DNA of 64,000 bases from Pontibacter litorisediminis (GCF_029360645.1 NZ_JARDUA010000001.1:992001-1056000), one strand, 5' to 3'; positions 8,998 through 18,069 are shown, numbered from the stretch's first letter. Notes: generated by a model not told the origin, from the sequence alone. Numbers and translations are program-made.

Positions 8998-10131
8998 TTA
9001 GTTCTGAATCTGGTTATAGATGAGCAGGTGGTTTTCGGTCACTACCTTGTCTCCTGCTTTCAGGCCTTCTTTTACCGTCACAGCGTTTGCTGTCTGGTAC
9101 ACAGGCTCCAGCTGCACTACATCAAAATTGCAGCTGTCGCGGTACACCACCACCTGGTGTTTGGAATTCGAAAAGATCATGGCTTTGGCCGGAAACGAAA
9201 GCAGGTGCTGCTCCTTGTCCTGTACGATATTGTCCTGTGTTACCGACACGTTCACGAACATCTCCGGCTTTAAGAGCAGATCGCGGTTTTGGATGCTGAT
9301 GCGCGCCTTCAGCACGCGTTCTTCGGTGTCAAAAGTATTGGCCAAACGATCTATCTTCCCTTTGAATACCTGATCGGGATAAGACGAGGCTCTCACCTCT
9401 ACCTCCATACCCTGCTTCACGCTGCTGAGGTTACCGGCATACACATTGGCCATGACCCATACCTCTTCCAGGTCCGAGATGGAAAACAGCGGCTCATCCC
9501 CTGCCTCAATCTGCTGGCCGCTCACAATGTTTTTCGACACCACGTAGCCACTAAACGGAGCCCTGATAATAAGCACCCCGCGCTCCAGGCTACCACCGTA
9601 AATCCCTAAGTTCTCCTGCACTTTGGCAATCTCCAGTTTGGCCATCTCCACATCCTGCTGCGCCTCTATCAGCTCGCGCTCCGATGCCACGCCGTCCTCG
9701 TACATTTCCTGTGTCGCCGAGAGCTGGCGCTGTGCCAGCTTTAGCTGTGCCTGGGCGGTGCGAAGATCTGCGTTCAGGCTGCTTAGCTCCGGGCTGCGCA
9801 CTTCCAGCAGCACCGTGCCCTTCTGCACATAGTCGCCAATAGAGAAAGTAACCTTCGACACCACACCATCCAGCAATGGCACAAAGCGGTAGTATTTCTC
9901 CGGGTTGCTCATCACGCGGCCGGTTAGCTGAATGTGGTTACTTTCAGAGGCTGGTGTCACGTCGGCCAGTTTTATACTTTTTGCCAGCTGCGCCGGCAGG
10001 CAGTAGCCTTCCGTTGTTTTAGTAGCTTCTTTTTCTGTTGCGTCGGTGCTCTGGCAAGCCGTAAAAAAAACGGCAAAGCAGGCAGCGGCAGAAAGCTTGT
10101 TTAATTTTTTGATATAGTATGAGCGGATCAT
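8998..10131 (-). CDS. heavy-metal efflux periplasmic adaptor (CzcB/CusB family)
   Basis: The 377-residue lipoprotein (lipobox FFTAC near residue 25) is the membrane-fusion subunit of the neighbouring metal RND pump. It contains a beta-barrel segment (LTGRVMSNPEKYYRFVPL), a lipoyl half (GVVSKVTFSIGDYVQKGTVLLEV), a coiled-coil hairpin (about residues 110-170, rich in Ala, Gln and Glu) and the second lipoyl half (IRAPFSGYVVSKNIVSGQQIEAGD). Its start codon overlaps the stop of the outer-membrane factor gene in an ATGA arrangement (4 bp), and the pump gene follows after 23 bp. Two TATACTT/AAGTATA words lie in or just beside it. Length is normal for the family. Confidence 0.93.
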   Translation of the reverse strand: MIRSYYIKKLNKLSAAACFAVFFTACQSTDATEKEATKTTEGYCLPAQLAKSIKLADVTPASESNHIQLTGRVMSNPEKYYRFVPLLDGVVSKVTFSIGDYVQKGTVLLEVRSPELSSLNADLRTAQAQLKLAQRQLSATQEMYEDGVASERELIEAQQDVEMAKLEIAKVQENLGIYGGSLERGVLIIRAPFSGYVVSKNIVSGQQIEAGDEPLFSISDLEEVWVMANVYAGNLSSVKQGMEVEVRASSYPDQVFKGKIDRLANTFDTEERVLKARISIQNRDLLLKPEMFVNVSVTQDNIVQDKEQHLLSFPAKAMIFSNSKHQVVVYRDSCNFDVVQLEPVYQTANAVTVKEGLKAGDKVVTENHLLIYNQIQN

Positions 10132-11444
10132 AAGTCGGTTCCGGTTAATAGGTTGAGTTCTTCTTTTTTAGATTCTAGGCTTCGGATAGTATCAAAGTAT
10201 AGGAGCTTGTTTTCTTTGAAGGCGTCGAAGAAATCGAGAAACTCCAGCAGGCTGATGTTTTTGCGCTGAAAGTTGCGGCTTACCCCTGCCAGCACATCGT
10301 CTAATTCGTTGATGTAGTTTTCATCGATAGACTGGTAGAGATCGGCCAGCTGTTGATAGTCCTGGTACGTTTTAACCACTTCGTTCTGGGCCTCACTTAC
10401 CCGAAGGGCGTGCAGGTGCTTGCTTTGCTGTACCCGTGCCTGTGCCGCTTGTATATTACCCCGGTTGCGGTCGAAAAACGGGAGATCCATAGACACGCCA
10501 AATCCTATGAAGTTGAGCAGGATGTTGCCGCCACGGTCGTAGTTGGTGTTGAACTTTAGATCAGGCACCCGCATGGCGCGCTCCAGCGTGTGCTCCGCCT
10601 CGCTCACCCGCAAGTCAGAGGCTGCCACACGTACCGTGGGGTTTTGTGCTTCGGCCAAGGCTAACAGCCTATCGAGCGGCTGGTTCAGGAGCAGAGACTG
10701 GCCAGGTAGCGGACCTGCATCCGTCAGGAACAGCGTCACGTTAGACGGCAACATCATCAGCGACTTCAGGTCTTTCTGCGCCTCATTGCTCTCCTCCAGC
10801 GCCTCCTTCAGTTCGGCTCGCATGGAAAGGTCTAGTGCCTTTATGCGATAGAAATCTGCCTTGGAGATGTTGCCGTTACGCAGCTGTGCCTCCTGTGCCC
10901 GTATCAACTGAGAGAGCACGTTCTGCTGCCGGCGTAGCAGGCGCACGTTTTGCTGGTGGTAAAGCAACTCAGAAAGCTGCGTTCTGAATTCGGCTTTCAG
11001 CGAGAGTAGCATTTCGCTATAGGCTGTTTGGGCCAGCTCCCGGTTTGCCACTTGCAGCGAGATGTTCTTTTTGCGCTTGCGGGCAGTTTGCACCAGTTGC
11101 TCCAACTGCACCGAGAATTGCCTGTTTTTACCGAACCGGTCTCCGAACAGCGGCGGCGCTCCTTCGCCATTGGCCAACTGGTGTGGTGTTGCCCAAAAAT
11201 TCACTTCGCTGATTTCCAGCTCGGGGTTTGGCCAGGCCTTTGCCTGTAAGATCAGGGCCTCTGCCTGGTCGATGTTTAGCTGCTCGGCAATAAGAGCCAG
11301 GTTCTTTTCCAGGAAGATGGCCTCTGCCTCCACTCTCGTAAGAGCGAGGGTATCTGGTTGCTGCTCCTGTGCCTGCGCCTGATAAGCAGGCAAAAGCAAT
11401 AGCAACAGGAGCCATGCGGGACAAAAGAATAACTTTAATGTCAT
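10128..11444 (-). CDS. TolC-family outer-membrane channel of the metal efflux system (CzcC/CusC-like)
   Basis: The 438-residue protein has a signal peptide (LFFCPAWLLLLLLLPAYQAQAQ) and two repeated outer-membrane efflux domains rich in long helices (for example LIRAQEAQLRNGNISKADFYRIKALDL and QAAQARVQQSKHLHALRVSEAQNEVVKTYQDY). It should form the trimeric exit duct for the CzcA/CzcB-like pair encoded immediately downstream. The stop overlaps the adaptor start by 4 bp, showing translational coupling. It is the first structural gene of the efflux operon, 105 bp after the sensor kinase gene; that gap holds a possible promoter, so the pump may also be transcribed separately from the regulator. Confidence 0.92.
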   Translation of the reverse strand: MTLKLFFCPAWLLLLLLLPAYQAQAQEQQPDTLALTRVEAEAIFLEKNLALIAEQLNIDQAEALILQAKAWPNPELEISEVNFWATPHQLANGEGAPPLFGDRFGKNRQFSVQLEQLVQTARKRKKNISLQVANRELAQTAYSEMLLSLKAEFRTQLSELLYHQQNVRLLRRQQNVLSQLIRAQEAQLRNGNISKADFYRIKALDLSMRAELKEALEESNEAQKDLKSLMMLPSNVTLFLTDAGPLPGQSLLLNQPLDRLLALAEAQNPTVRVAASDLRVSEAEHTLERAMRVPDLKFNTNYDRGGNILLNFIGFGVSMDLPFFDRNRGNIQAAQARVQQSKHLHALRVSEAQNEVVKTYQDYQQLADLYQSIDENYINELDDVLAGVSRNFQRKNISLLEFLDFFDAFKENKLLYFDTIRSLESKKEELNLLTGTDL

Positions 11445-11474
11445 GGTAGGCGGATAGCTGTTTGTATTGATTTA

Positions 11475-11482
11475 CAAAGCTA
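11475..11482 (-). promoter_or_regulatory. possible -7 box for the metal efflux operon
   Basis: The minus strand reads TAGCTTTG, matching TAnnTTTG, about 30 bp upstream of the TolC-like start. No TTG was found at the usual distance, so this is weak. Confidence 0.35.
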
Positions 11483-11548
11483 TCGCGGCAACATTAAAGG
11501 CTTCTTTGGCTAAGATTAGAAGTAGATTAGAGAGAGATTATTTTATGA

Positions 11549-12916
11549 TTAGGCCGCAGGGAATACCAGTTTCACCACCGTGCCATGTTCAGCAGCCGAA
11601 GAGATGGAGAGGCCGATGTGGCAGAATTCGGTAATGTGCCTGGTAAGCGACAGTCCGATTCCGTGCCCGGGCCGGAGGTATTGTGTGTTGCTGCCCCGAA
11701 AAAAGAGGTCAAAAACCTTGTCTTGCTCATGCTCGGGTATGCCTGGTCCTTTGTCCTGTACCAACAGCATGAGCTGCCCTGTTTCAGATAGCTTAACCGT
11801 GATGGTTACCTTCCGGTCATCCGAAAACTTCAGGGCATTATCAATGATGTTGGTAAGCGCCGTGGCAATGAGTTCTGGATGCGACCGCAGTTGCATCACC
11901 TCACTTTCTTCCACCTCCATCTGCGTCTCCACTTCGGCATCAGGATACTTGAAGTAAAGCTTTTCCAGTACCTCCCATAGAAGCTCGTCGAGGCGGAAAG
12001 AGCGAAGCGTGGTTTTCGGACTGTTATTGTTCAGGCCGCTAATCAGCAGAAGCCCCTCAACAACAGAGTTAAGCTCGGCTGTGCTTTTAGCAATTTTCCT
12101 TATTACCTGCCTATACGCATCAGCGCTTTGCTCTCTTTCGAGGCTTAGCTCAGCTTCGCCTAAAATGGCGGCAAGCGGTGTTTTCAGCTCATGAGAAACA
12201 TTCTTTAGAAACTGCTTCTGGTTATTTACCCCTGATTCTAACCTGTCCAGAAAAGTATTGAGGGTAGCGGTCAACTCGCTCAGTTCATCACCAGGTTGGT
12301 TTCTTTCGGGGAGGCGGGAGTTCAGGTTTTCGGTGGAGATGGAGTTTACTTTCTGCAGGATGGCAGAAAAAGGCCGAAAGGTGTTTCTTGCCAGCAGCAC
12401 GTTCAGCACATAGGTGATCAGGATGCCAACGAGCAGCAGGCAGATAAAGACTATACTTAAGTTCTGCAGTCCGGCCTGGCCGGCTTTGTCTTCGCCTGAG
12501 CTGACAACCACGAAATCCCCTTGGTTATCCTCGTAGTAGATGCCGGCAAACTGCCTCCCCTGCACCTTAAAGTTATACTTGCCCTTCTGCCGAATACGCT
12601 GCAGGAGTTGCTGGTCTACGGGAAACGAGGCTATTTCCGGCACGAAAGCATTATTACCGGCAGCGTCATAGATCTGAAGCGTTTCGGTGTCGAGCGTGTT
12701 CAGGTACCTTTGCTCATACTCCTGGTACTTCCGTTTGTTCAGTTCATCCTTCTCCAGGAAAATAATGGCAGAAACCAGGGCGCGGTTTTCCAGTTTGCTG
12801 TAAAAGGCGTTTAAAGTATAGTTCCTGTAAAAGTAGAGGGTACTGCCCAGCACGAGCAGCAGCGTAATGGCACAAACCAGCGTGGAGCGTAAGGCAAGTT
12901 TCTGTTTAAGATTCAT
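11549..12916 (-). CDS. membrane sensor histidine kinase of a metal-type two-component system
   Basis: The 455-residue kinase has a first transmembrane helix (about residues 13-30), a periplasmic sensor of about 120 residues and a second helix (about 153-175). A HAMP-like linker follows, then a HisKA domain with the phospho-acceptor in NVSHELKTPLAAI (His242), and a C-terminal ATPase with N box (TNIIDNALKFSD), G1 (DKGPGIPEHE) and GxGL box (GHGIGLSLTRHI). The architecture matches CusS-like kinases. It overlaps the regulator gene by 11 bp, so the pair is co-translated, and it precedes the CzcCBA-like genes, which are the probable targets. The ligand is inferred to be a metal from the neighbourhood only. 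Confidence 0.93.
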   Translation of the reverse strand: MNLKQKLALRSTLVCAITLLLVLGSTLYFYRNYTLNAFYSKLENRALVSAIIFLEKDELNKRKYQEYEQRYLNTLDTETLQIYDAAGNNAFVPEIASFPVDQQLLQRIRQKGKYNFKVQGRQFAGIYYEDNQGDFVVVSSGEDKAGQAGLQNLSIVFICLLLVGILITYVLNVLLARNTFRPFSAILQKVNSISTENLNSRLPERNQPGDELSELTATLNTFLDRLESGVNNQKQFLKNVSHELKTPLAAILGEAELSLEREQSADAYRQVIRKIAKSTAELNSVVEGLLLISGLNNNSPKTTLRSFRLDELLWEVLEKLYFKYPDAEVETQMEVEESEVMQLRSHPELIATALTNIIDNALKFSDDRKVTITVKLSETGQLMLLVQDKGPGIPEHEQDKVFDLFFRGSNTQYLRPGHGIGLSLTRHITEFCHIGLSISSAAEHGTVVKLVFPAA

Positions 12917-13598
12917 CCGATTTCTGAGCCAGCATATAGCCCCGGCCCTTTATGGTGTGTATCAACTTAAACGAAAAGTCTTTATCTATTTTATTGCGCA
13001 GGTAGTTAATGTATACATCCACCACGTTGGTGTTGGAGCTGAAATGTATATCCCACACAGCCTGTGCTATCTCCACCCGCGACAGCACTTTCTCCCTGTT
13101 CCTCAGGAGGTAGAGCAGCAGGTTAAACTCCCTGGGTGTTAAGGTGATTTCTTTGCCTGCCCTCTTAACTACATTCTGCTCCACATTCACCTCCAGGTCG
13201 GCATACTTGTCGGCTTCAAAAACTCCCTGCTCCAGCTGCTTCCTTCGGATGTGCGCGTTAATGCGGGCCAGCAGTTCCTTAAAATGGAATGGCTTCGACA
13301 TAAAATCATCCGCGCCGGCCTCTAAGCCCTTTACTTTTTCCTCCGGGTCACCCAGGGCACTTAAAATGATGATGATAGAGGCAATGTTGCGTTTTCGGGT
13401 GATCTTGCAGATTTCGAAGCCGTCTATGCCTGGCAGCATGATGTCCAGTATCACTACATCGTACTCGTTGTTGCTGATCTTGCGGACTGCCTCGTATCCG
13501 TCTGCTACCTGGTCTACCTGAAAGCCTTTGTCAGACAAACCTTCCTCAATAAAAGAGGCGACACGGGCATCATCTTCAACCAAAAGGCACTTCATCAT
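12906..13598 (-). CDS. OmpR/PhoB-family response regulator of the metal-type two-component system
   Basis: This 230-residue regulator has a receiver domain (residues 1-120) with acidic pocket VEDD, phospho-acceptor Asp52 in VILDIMLPGIDG and Lys102 in MSKPF. A winged-helix DNA-binding domain follows (LTPREFNLLLYLLRNREKVLSRVEIAQAVWD ... INYLRNKIDK ... IHTIKGRGYML). It is the head gene of the cluster and overlaps the kinase gene. By analogy with CusR it should activate the efflux genes downstream when phosphorylated. The start was chosen because the receiver begins directly (MMKCLLVEDD). Confidence 0.94.
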   Translation of the reverse strand: MMKCLLVEDDARVASFIEEGLSDKGFQVDQVADGYEAVRKISNNEYDVVILDIMLPGIDGFEICKITRKRNIASIIIILSALGDPEEKVKGLEAGADDFMSKPFHFKELLARINAHIRRKQLEQGVFEADKYADLEVNVEQNVVKRAGKEITLTPREFNLLLYLLRNREKVLSRVEIAQAVWDIHFSSNTNVVDVYINYLRNKIDKDFSFKLIHTIKGRGYMLAQKSDES

Positions 13599-13896
13599 AA
13601 CAAAGGTTATCTATTTCGTTAGCGAGGTAAAGCTACTATATCCCTCCGAGAAATACATAAATTGTACGGCAGGTAAGCAAAAGCTGCCTGCTCCACAGCA
13701 AACAAGCTTACATAAAGTATGCTTATACTTAAAACTTACATCTCTGAAGCGACTATACTTGCCGGTTATACTTTGAAGTATAATTTACCCTTGTGAGCAG
13801 GGTTGGAGGTAGTATCGTGCACCAGGAACACCCTACCAAGTCATGAGGCGTGCTTTGGTAGGTTGGCTGATCGCACCTAACAAGAGGCTAGGAAAA
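13599..13896. other. upstream region of the regulator gene
   Basis: No gene is supported here. The region has a cluster of TATACTT/AAGTATA words (near 13722, 13753 and 13770). It should contain the promoter of the minus-strand regulator, but no clear box was identified. Confidence 0.4.
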
Positions 13897-13933
13897 ACAA
13901 AAAGCCGCTCCTGTAGATAGAGCGGCTTTTTGT
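13897..13933 (-). terminator. rho-independent terminator after the metallopeptidase gene
   Basis: Perfect arms ACAAAAAGCCGCT and AGCGGCTTTTTGT, separated by 11 bases, are followed by further T-rich sequence. The hairpin sits 25 bp past the stop at 13959 and works in either direction. Confidence 0.85.
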
Positions 13934-13958
13934 TTCTGCCAGCAAGTATACTGCTAGC

Positions 13959-15098
13959 TTACAGCAGGTTATTGATGCTTGACACAAATATCTCGTGCAA
14001 CTGCTCCGGGGTCATGATATGGCCCTGCTTCTGCTCCTGACTAGCTGTTTGATAGCCAAGTTGCGCGGCGGCCATACGCTGCTGCGGCGTACCATGATGT
14101 CCATCGCTTGTGAAGCCACAGTCCCCGATCTGGAAGTAAAGGGTGAAAAACTGCTCCACACGCTTCCAGTTATAGGTGGCACCACGCTTATGCGTCATAT
14201 AATAAGCGGCCATAAAATCGGCCTCCAATTCGGTGTAGCGTGTAGCCTCCGGGGCGTTATCAGCAGCGCCGTTCGGGTACCAAGCGGTATAGTTGTCAAA
14301 TTGAATCTGGTGTGCCCACTCGTGCGCCAGTACGCCTGTCCAAACAATATCTTGCGCCACGCCGGCTTCAGACAGCATTTTCACCAATCCATCTCCTATC
14401 ACAATAAGGTTGCCGCTGGTGGCAAAACCGTCAACCGAAAAGAAAGGTGACTCCGGTAAGGTAGACATCATGCTGTTTATTCCCATCAGCATGTCAGCGT
14501 ATGCATATGCATCCTTCTCAGTAGGAAAGCCAGTATAATACCTATACAAAATAGAGGCGACTTTGTCCCTGTCGTTTAAGGTGGCGTTGTGCTGGCCGTT
14601 CACGCGTATCTGCCCCGGCATGTTCCAGAACTTCTCCAGTTCAAGCTTTCGCTTGGCCATGAAATCTGTGTATTCTCCCTGCTCTCCAAAGTATTGCTGC
14701 GGAGTTCTATCGAAATAGGCTGCCACAAGGTTGATATCCATGTACAGGCTGAACAGGTAGTTGGCAGTTTCCCCTCCAAACACAGGCACGAGTTCCTGCC
14801 CCAGCATGCGGATGTACTTGTTCTGAACGGATACAAACTCAGTAGGCCCACACTCTGTTGCCTCCACAGCATTATTTATTACAAAATAATCCCGCAGGTT
14901 CTCACCAATAAACTTCAGTTCAGCAGGATCTTTAAGTGCTACCTGTTTGGTGATGTTGGTACCCTGGGGGGCAGCTACCGAATTTTGGCTAACAGCACTT
15001 GCTGCCATAGTTGTATCCATCTCTTCCATAGTGTTATCACAGGACACAGTGATAAAACCTAGCGCTAGGCAGCCTAGGGCAAACTTGAGTGACTTCAT
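13959..15098 (-). CDS. putative zinc metallopeptidase lipoprotein
   Basis: The 379-residue product has a lipoprotein signal ending FITVSC (Cys20). The zinc motif VLAHEWAHQIQFDN places His259, Glu260 and His263 in an HExxH box. A second motif, YTELEADFMAAYYM, offers Glu290 or Glu292 as a third ligand about 30 residues later. This gluzincin-like arrangement suggests an active periplasmic or surface peptidase; I cannot assign it to a specific MEROPS family with certainty. The middle part (residues about 180-245) precedes the catalytic helix and has no recognisable accessory domain. It is a single-gene unit on the minus strand with its own terminator. Confidence 0.8.
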   Translation of the reverse strand: MKSLKFALGCLALGFITVSCDNTMEEMDTTMAASAVSQNSVAAPQGTNITKQVALKDPAELKFIGENLRDYFVINNAVEATECGPTEFVSVQNKYIRMLGQELVPVFGGETANYLFSLYMDINLVAAYFDRTPQQYFGEQGEYTDFMAKRKLELEKFWNMPGQIRVNGQHNATLNDRDKVASILYRYYTGFPTEKDAYAYADMLMGINSMMSTLPESPFFSVDGFATSGNLIVIGDGLVKMLSEAGVAQDIVWTGVLAHEWAHQIQFDNYTAWYPNGAADNAPEATRYTELEADFMAAYYMTHKRGATYNWKRVEQFFTLYFQIGDCGFTSDGHHGTPQQRMAAAQLGYQTASQEQKQGHIMTPEQLHEIFVSSINNLL

Positions 15099-15552
15099 GT
15101 AAGTGAGATTAAAGGGTTAGTAAAGATTAGCTATATTATATTTCCATGACAATATGGGAACATCTAACGAGGCAAGCAAGTAAAAGTTAAATAAAGTACA
15201 AGATATTTTTACTTTTGACTAGTATCATAAGTAGTCCGGTCACGCTGAAAATGGTCATATTAGTCCTCTTTGGGTACTTTTGTTACCTCTCCTGCCGTAC
15301 ACCAGTTTGCCTACTTCGGCACTTTGTATTATAAGCTACCGACGCACCTCCCTATCTGGTTCCTTTTACATGGTACTCTGCCTCTGTACTAGCATAATTG
15401 AAGCGTTTCCTGGATCAACCAGGTGGCAGGGAGCCTATAAGCTGGCTCCTATACCCATATTCCTATATAAATCTGACGGGAAGTTATATCAGGGCAACGG
15501 CGGTACATGCTACACCGTAAATCTGAGCTCACAGTTAAAACACAAGTGTAGT
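15099..15552. other. long divergent intergenic region, with a -7-like box at 15275-15282
   Basis: The stretch between the metallopeptidase and the acyltransferase genes has no supported gene. An open frame runs through it from a TTG at 15280, but its translation has no recognisable features. TACTTTTG at 15275-15282 fits the TAnnTTTG box for the plus-strand acyltransferase. That would leave a leader of more than 250 nt whose function is unknown. No TTG was found at the proper distance. Confidence 0.35.
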
Positions 15553-16140
15553 ATGTCTTATGTTTTTCAGGATTGGGCGGCCAACCAAGGCAACCTAAAA
15601 GGACGGCTCGTGATGATGCTTTTCCGCCTGGCACGCCCTGCCTCCATCAATAAATTCTTCCGTATTCTTTGGCTACCGTACCTGGCGTTCTACAAGTTCT
15701 TTGTAGAATGGGTGCTGGGCATAGAGCTGCCCCACTGGACAAGCGTTGGCCCCGGAATGGTGCTGGGCCATGGGCAGGCGCTGGTGGTAAACGGCTGCTC
15801 TATTATCGGCAAAAACTGCTTTATTCGCCACTCTACCACTTTAGGCAACATCCGAAAAGCGGATGGTTCCTACTCAGGCTCCCCGGTTATTGGCGATAAT
15901 GTGGAAATTGGCTCCAACGTATGCATTATCGGCGAAGTCAGGGTAGGCAACAACGTGAGGATCGGTGCGGGCTCGGTAGTGGTGAAGGATGTCCCGGACA
16001 ACGCGATTGTAGTGGGTAATCCTGCGCGGGTCATCAAAATAGTAGCCCCCGATGCAGAGCATACACCGCCTCGCCCTCAGGAACCGGCTGAAAACGCACC
16101 TTTACCAACGGAGCAGCAGAGGCGCCCCATGAGCGTTTAG
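15553..16140 (+). CDS. serine O-acetyltransferase-like hexapeptide acyltransferase
   Basis: The 195-residue protein has a basic and hydrophobic N-terminal part ([30 protein letters not shown]). A left-handed beta-helix of hexapeptide repeats follows ([24 protein letters not shown], then [32 protein letters not shown]), closing with VVGNPARVI. These features match the CysE/LpxA-like acetyltransferase fold, in particular the short serine-acetyltransferase-like proteins often found in polysaccharide loci. The acceptor could be serine or a sugar; no cysK or glycan genes are adjacent. I start the gene at the ATG at 15553 because everything upstream in frame lacks family similarity. The C-terminal 30 residues are Pro-rich and probably disordered. 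Confidence 0.85.
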   Translation: MSYVFQDWAANQGNLKGRLVMMLFRLARPASINKFFRILWLPYLAFYKFFVEWVLGIELPHWTSVGPGMVLGHGQALVVNGCSIIGKNCFIRHSTTLGNIRKADGSYSGSPVIGDNVEIGSNVCIIGEVRVGNNVRIGAGSVVVKDVPDNAIVVGNPARVIKIVAPDAEHTPPRPQEPAENAPLPTEQQRRPMSV

Positions 16141-16151
16141 TATACTAAGGT

Positions 16152-16709
16152 TTACTGCGGAATCTTAGCAATCAGTTTCTGTATGCCTTGGCTAATGCGC
16201 CGTTGCAGCTTCTGTGTGTTGTCGTCTGGAATGGCGCCTTCTGCCGCTCCCTGCCACACGAGCTCGTTCCGGGCATTATCGACCAAGTGTAGTGATAGGG
16301 TGCCTTCGTTGTAGCGGCGCACTTCCACTTCCTCGCTTTTCCAGGTGTAGCGGCGCTGCCCCATGTAGTACGGCGGGTCGGTTAGGATATTGGTTTCACG
16401 GGTCTGCACTTTCTCGGCTACCACTATTCCCAGATTTACCTTTAGCTCGGGGCTCGACGAACGGCGGGTTAACCCGCGCTGCTGTAACTGCTGTGCGATC
16501 TCCTGCTTTACATATTCGAGTTGCCGGTTATATGGCTCCAGTTCCATACCACTGGCATCTACTTCATAAAAATCGAATGTTTTGTAACTCGAGAGCTGAA
16601 AGCCTTCCTCGGCCTCGGTATCCAGCACCCTTACAGGAGAGCAGGCAGCAGCCACCAAAGAAAGGACGCTAAGGAGGAGCAGGTGTATTTTTATTGTCTG
16701 TTGGTTCAT
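16152..16709 (-). CDS. DUF4136 family lipoprotein
   Basis: The 185-residue protein has a lipoprotein signal (MNQQTIKIHLLLLSVLSLVAAAC). The body has the typical DUF4136 pattern: YKTFDFYEVD near the N-terminus, IAQQLQQRGL in the middle, and LSLHLVDNARNELVWQGAAEGAIPD with a final helix carrying IQKLIAKIP. The role of the family is unknown; such proteins are common outer-membrane or periplasmic lipoproteins in Bacteroidota. I prefer the ATG at 16709 over one 21 bp upstream because it places the charged residues directly before the signal helix. It converges with the acyltransferase gene, 11 bp apart. Confidence 0.85.
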   Translation of the reverse strand: MNQQTIKIHLLLLSVLSLVAAACSPVRVLDTEAEEGFQLSSYKTFDFYEVDASGMELEPYNRQLEYVKQEIAQQLQQRGLTRRSSSPELKVNLGIVVAEKVQTRETNILTDPPYYMGQRRYTWKSEEVEVRRYNEGTLSLHLVDNARNELVWQGAAEGAIPDDNTQKLQRRISQGIQKLIAKIPQ

Positions 16710-16886
16710 GGCGAGTTTAACTTTTAACAACTATACGCCTCATCCAAGCCAGCGTTTGCTATCAGGTATGGCGGCCTGATTTGTGCTTGCGGTACTAGTT
16801 CTACCTCTTTGAAGAGAGACCCTTAAAATTTCAGACGGCTAACCATTGCATATTTAATGTTGCCGCCTTAATTTGCTGGTCAAAAT

Positions 16887-16960
16887 CGGGGTGTAGCGTA
16901 GCCTGGTATCGCGCCAGCATGGGGTGCTGGAGGTCGTGGGTTCGAATCCCGCCACTCCGA
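16887..16960 (+). tRNA. tRNA-Pro (anticodon GGG)
   Basis: The 74-nt sequence folds as a cloverleaf. The acceptor CGGGGTG pairs with CACTCCG and the discriminator is A. The anticodon stem is CCAGC/GCTGG around loop ATGGGGT, giving anticodon GGG. The T arm is GTGGG-TTCGAAT-CCCGC. The D stem has one mismatch at its inner end. CCA is not encoded. The gene is intact, and its 3' 21 bases plus the following C recur twice downstream as boundaries of two cassettes. Confidence 0.95.
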
Positions 16961-16961
16961 C
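16940..16961 (+). repeat. att-like repeat copy A (3' end of tRNA-Pro)
   Basis: This 22-bp stretch begins GTTCGAATCCCGCC and ends one base past the tRNA. The same 22 bp recur exactly at 18910-18931 and 20975-20996. Spanning the T loop to the discriminator base is the usual position for tyrosine-integrase crossover sites. Confidence 0.88.
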
Positions 16962-16970
16962 AATTTTAAA

Positions 16971-17003
16971 GGCCTTTTACAGCGTGTAAAGGGCCTTTTT
17001 ATT
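16971..17003 (+). terminator. terminator downstream of tRNA-Pro, inside cassette 1 left end
   Basis: Arms GGCCTTTTACA and TGTAAAGGGCC around a GCG loop (one G-U pair) are followed by TTTTTATTTATT. It ends the tRNA transcript. Its location just inside the cassette and its near-copy in cassette 2 mean each insertion resupplies a terminator. Confidence 0.85.
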
Positions 17004-17012
17004 TATTAACTA

Positions 17013-17041
17013 CTGACGCAAAAGTGATCCTAACTGACGCA
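17013..17041 (+). repeat. left-end arm-type repeats of cassette 1
   Basis: CTGACGCA occurs at 17013-17020 and 17034-17041. It is the reverse complement of the TGCGTCAG repeats at the right ends. The first copy lies 52 bp from the att repeat, the same distance as in cassette 2. Confidence 0.65.
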
Positions 17042-17294
17042 GGTTTTGAGGCAAAACAGCCCCTGCGAGTACTGCAAGCCACTTTTACCATCTTCAAACA
17101 TCTAAAGTGGAGCTTTTCATCCCGCCACTCCCATCGAATTTCCAGGCAAACATCCCCTTCTTTAACTGATTCTTACTATATTCATTCTCTTAAAGTAAGA
17201 GACATCCACAATGCGTATGAAGTACAGATAGAAAGAGTAGATACTTCTACCATTCTCAAAATTGACGGTTATTGTAAAACGATACCCAGAATAA

Positions 17295-18029
17295 ATGGAG
17301 TACAGAGAAATCAAACCCTGCCAAGAAGTAGCACCCTTTATTCACTCTTATTGGGAGTTGAGAGGAGATAAATTCGATGGACAATGGGAGCGAAATTTTC
17401 CTGATGGCTGTGCTGGATTAGTAATGAATTTGGGTACTACTTGTCTGACAGACAACGGCTCGGTTTCTATGGTATTTGGGAAAACTTATGTAGTTGGTGC
17501 AATGACCTCGTTTAAGGACAGCTATATTGACAGCGAGACACATTTATTAGGCGCTTGCTTCAAACCTGCAGCTTTTGCTACTTTCTATAACTATGCTCCA
17601 CAAAATGAATTGATTGATAATACAGTTGAATTTGAAAAGCCCAACTCATTTAACATTGATAAGGTTCTCAACAACCCCTTCGATTATCTCAACCAATATT
17701 TTATCAACAGAAGGAAAGGCCAACACCACCCGTTACAATCTGCTATCGATGACATACATTTAACAAACGGACAAATCAGCATTCACGAGCTAGCTAAACG
17801 TAACTTCACAAGCGTAAGGCATCTGGAGAGAAACTTCAAGAAGCACGTTGGATTATCACCGAAAGCATATTCAAATATTATTCGCTTTCAAAATGCTTTA
17901 ACCCTCATCAAAAATTCTTGTGGAGATCGTAGTCTCCTGGATATTGCTTTTGAATGTGGCTATTATGACCATTCGCATCTCACCAATGAACTCAAGCGAA
18001 ACACGGGACTTTCACCGTCACAGCTTTAG
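17295..18029 (+). CDS. AraC-family transcriptional regulator (cassette cargo)
   Basis: The 244-residue protein starts MEYREIKPCQEVAPFIHSYWEL, a form seen in AraC regulators with a DUF6597-type N-terminal ligand domain (YFPDG-like motif here NFPDGCAGLVMNLG). The C-terminal 95 residues hold two helix-turn-helix units (ISIHELAKRNFTSVRHLERNFKKHVGLSPKAY, then LLDIAFECGYYDHSHLTNELKRNTGLSPSQL). It stands 72 bp upstream of a DHFR-like reductase gene in the same orientation, and may control it. Codon use is A+T-rich compared with flanking chromosomal genes, which supports transfer. The ligand is unknown. Confidence 0.9.
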   Translation: MEYREIKPCQEVAPFIHSYWELRGDKFDGQWERNFPDGCAGLVMNLGTTCLTDNGSVSMVFGKTYVVGAMTSFKDSYIDSETHLLGACFKPAAFATFYNYAPQNELIDNTVEFEKPNSFNIDKVLNNPFDYLNQYFINRRKGQHHPLQSAIDDIHLTNGQISIHELAKRNFTSVRHLERNFKKHVGLSPKAYSNIIRFQNALTLIKNSCGDRSLLDIAFECGYYDHSHLTNELKRNTGLSPSQL

Positions 18030-18069
18030 TATGTCGCATTTCTACAAAGTGTAAGCGGTTGTACGATAG

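Noticed and set aside
17024..17371. 115-codon frame in the left end of cassette 1
   Set aside because: It overlaps the conserved non-coding left-end module and the AraC gene, and its translation has no recognisable features.
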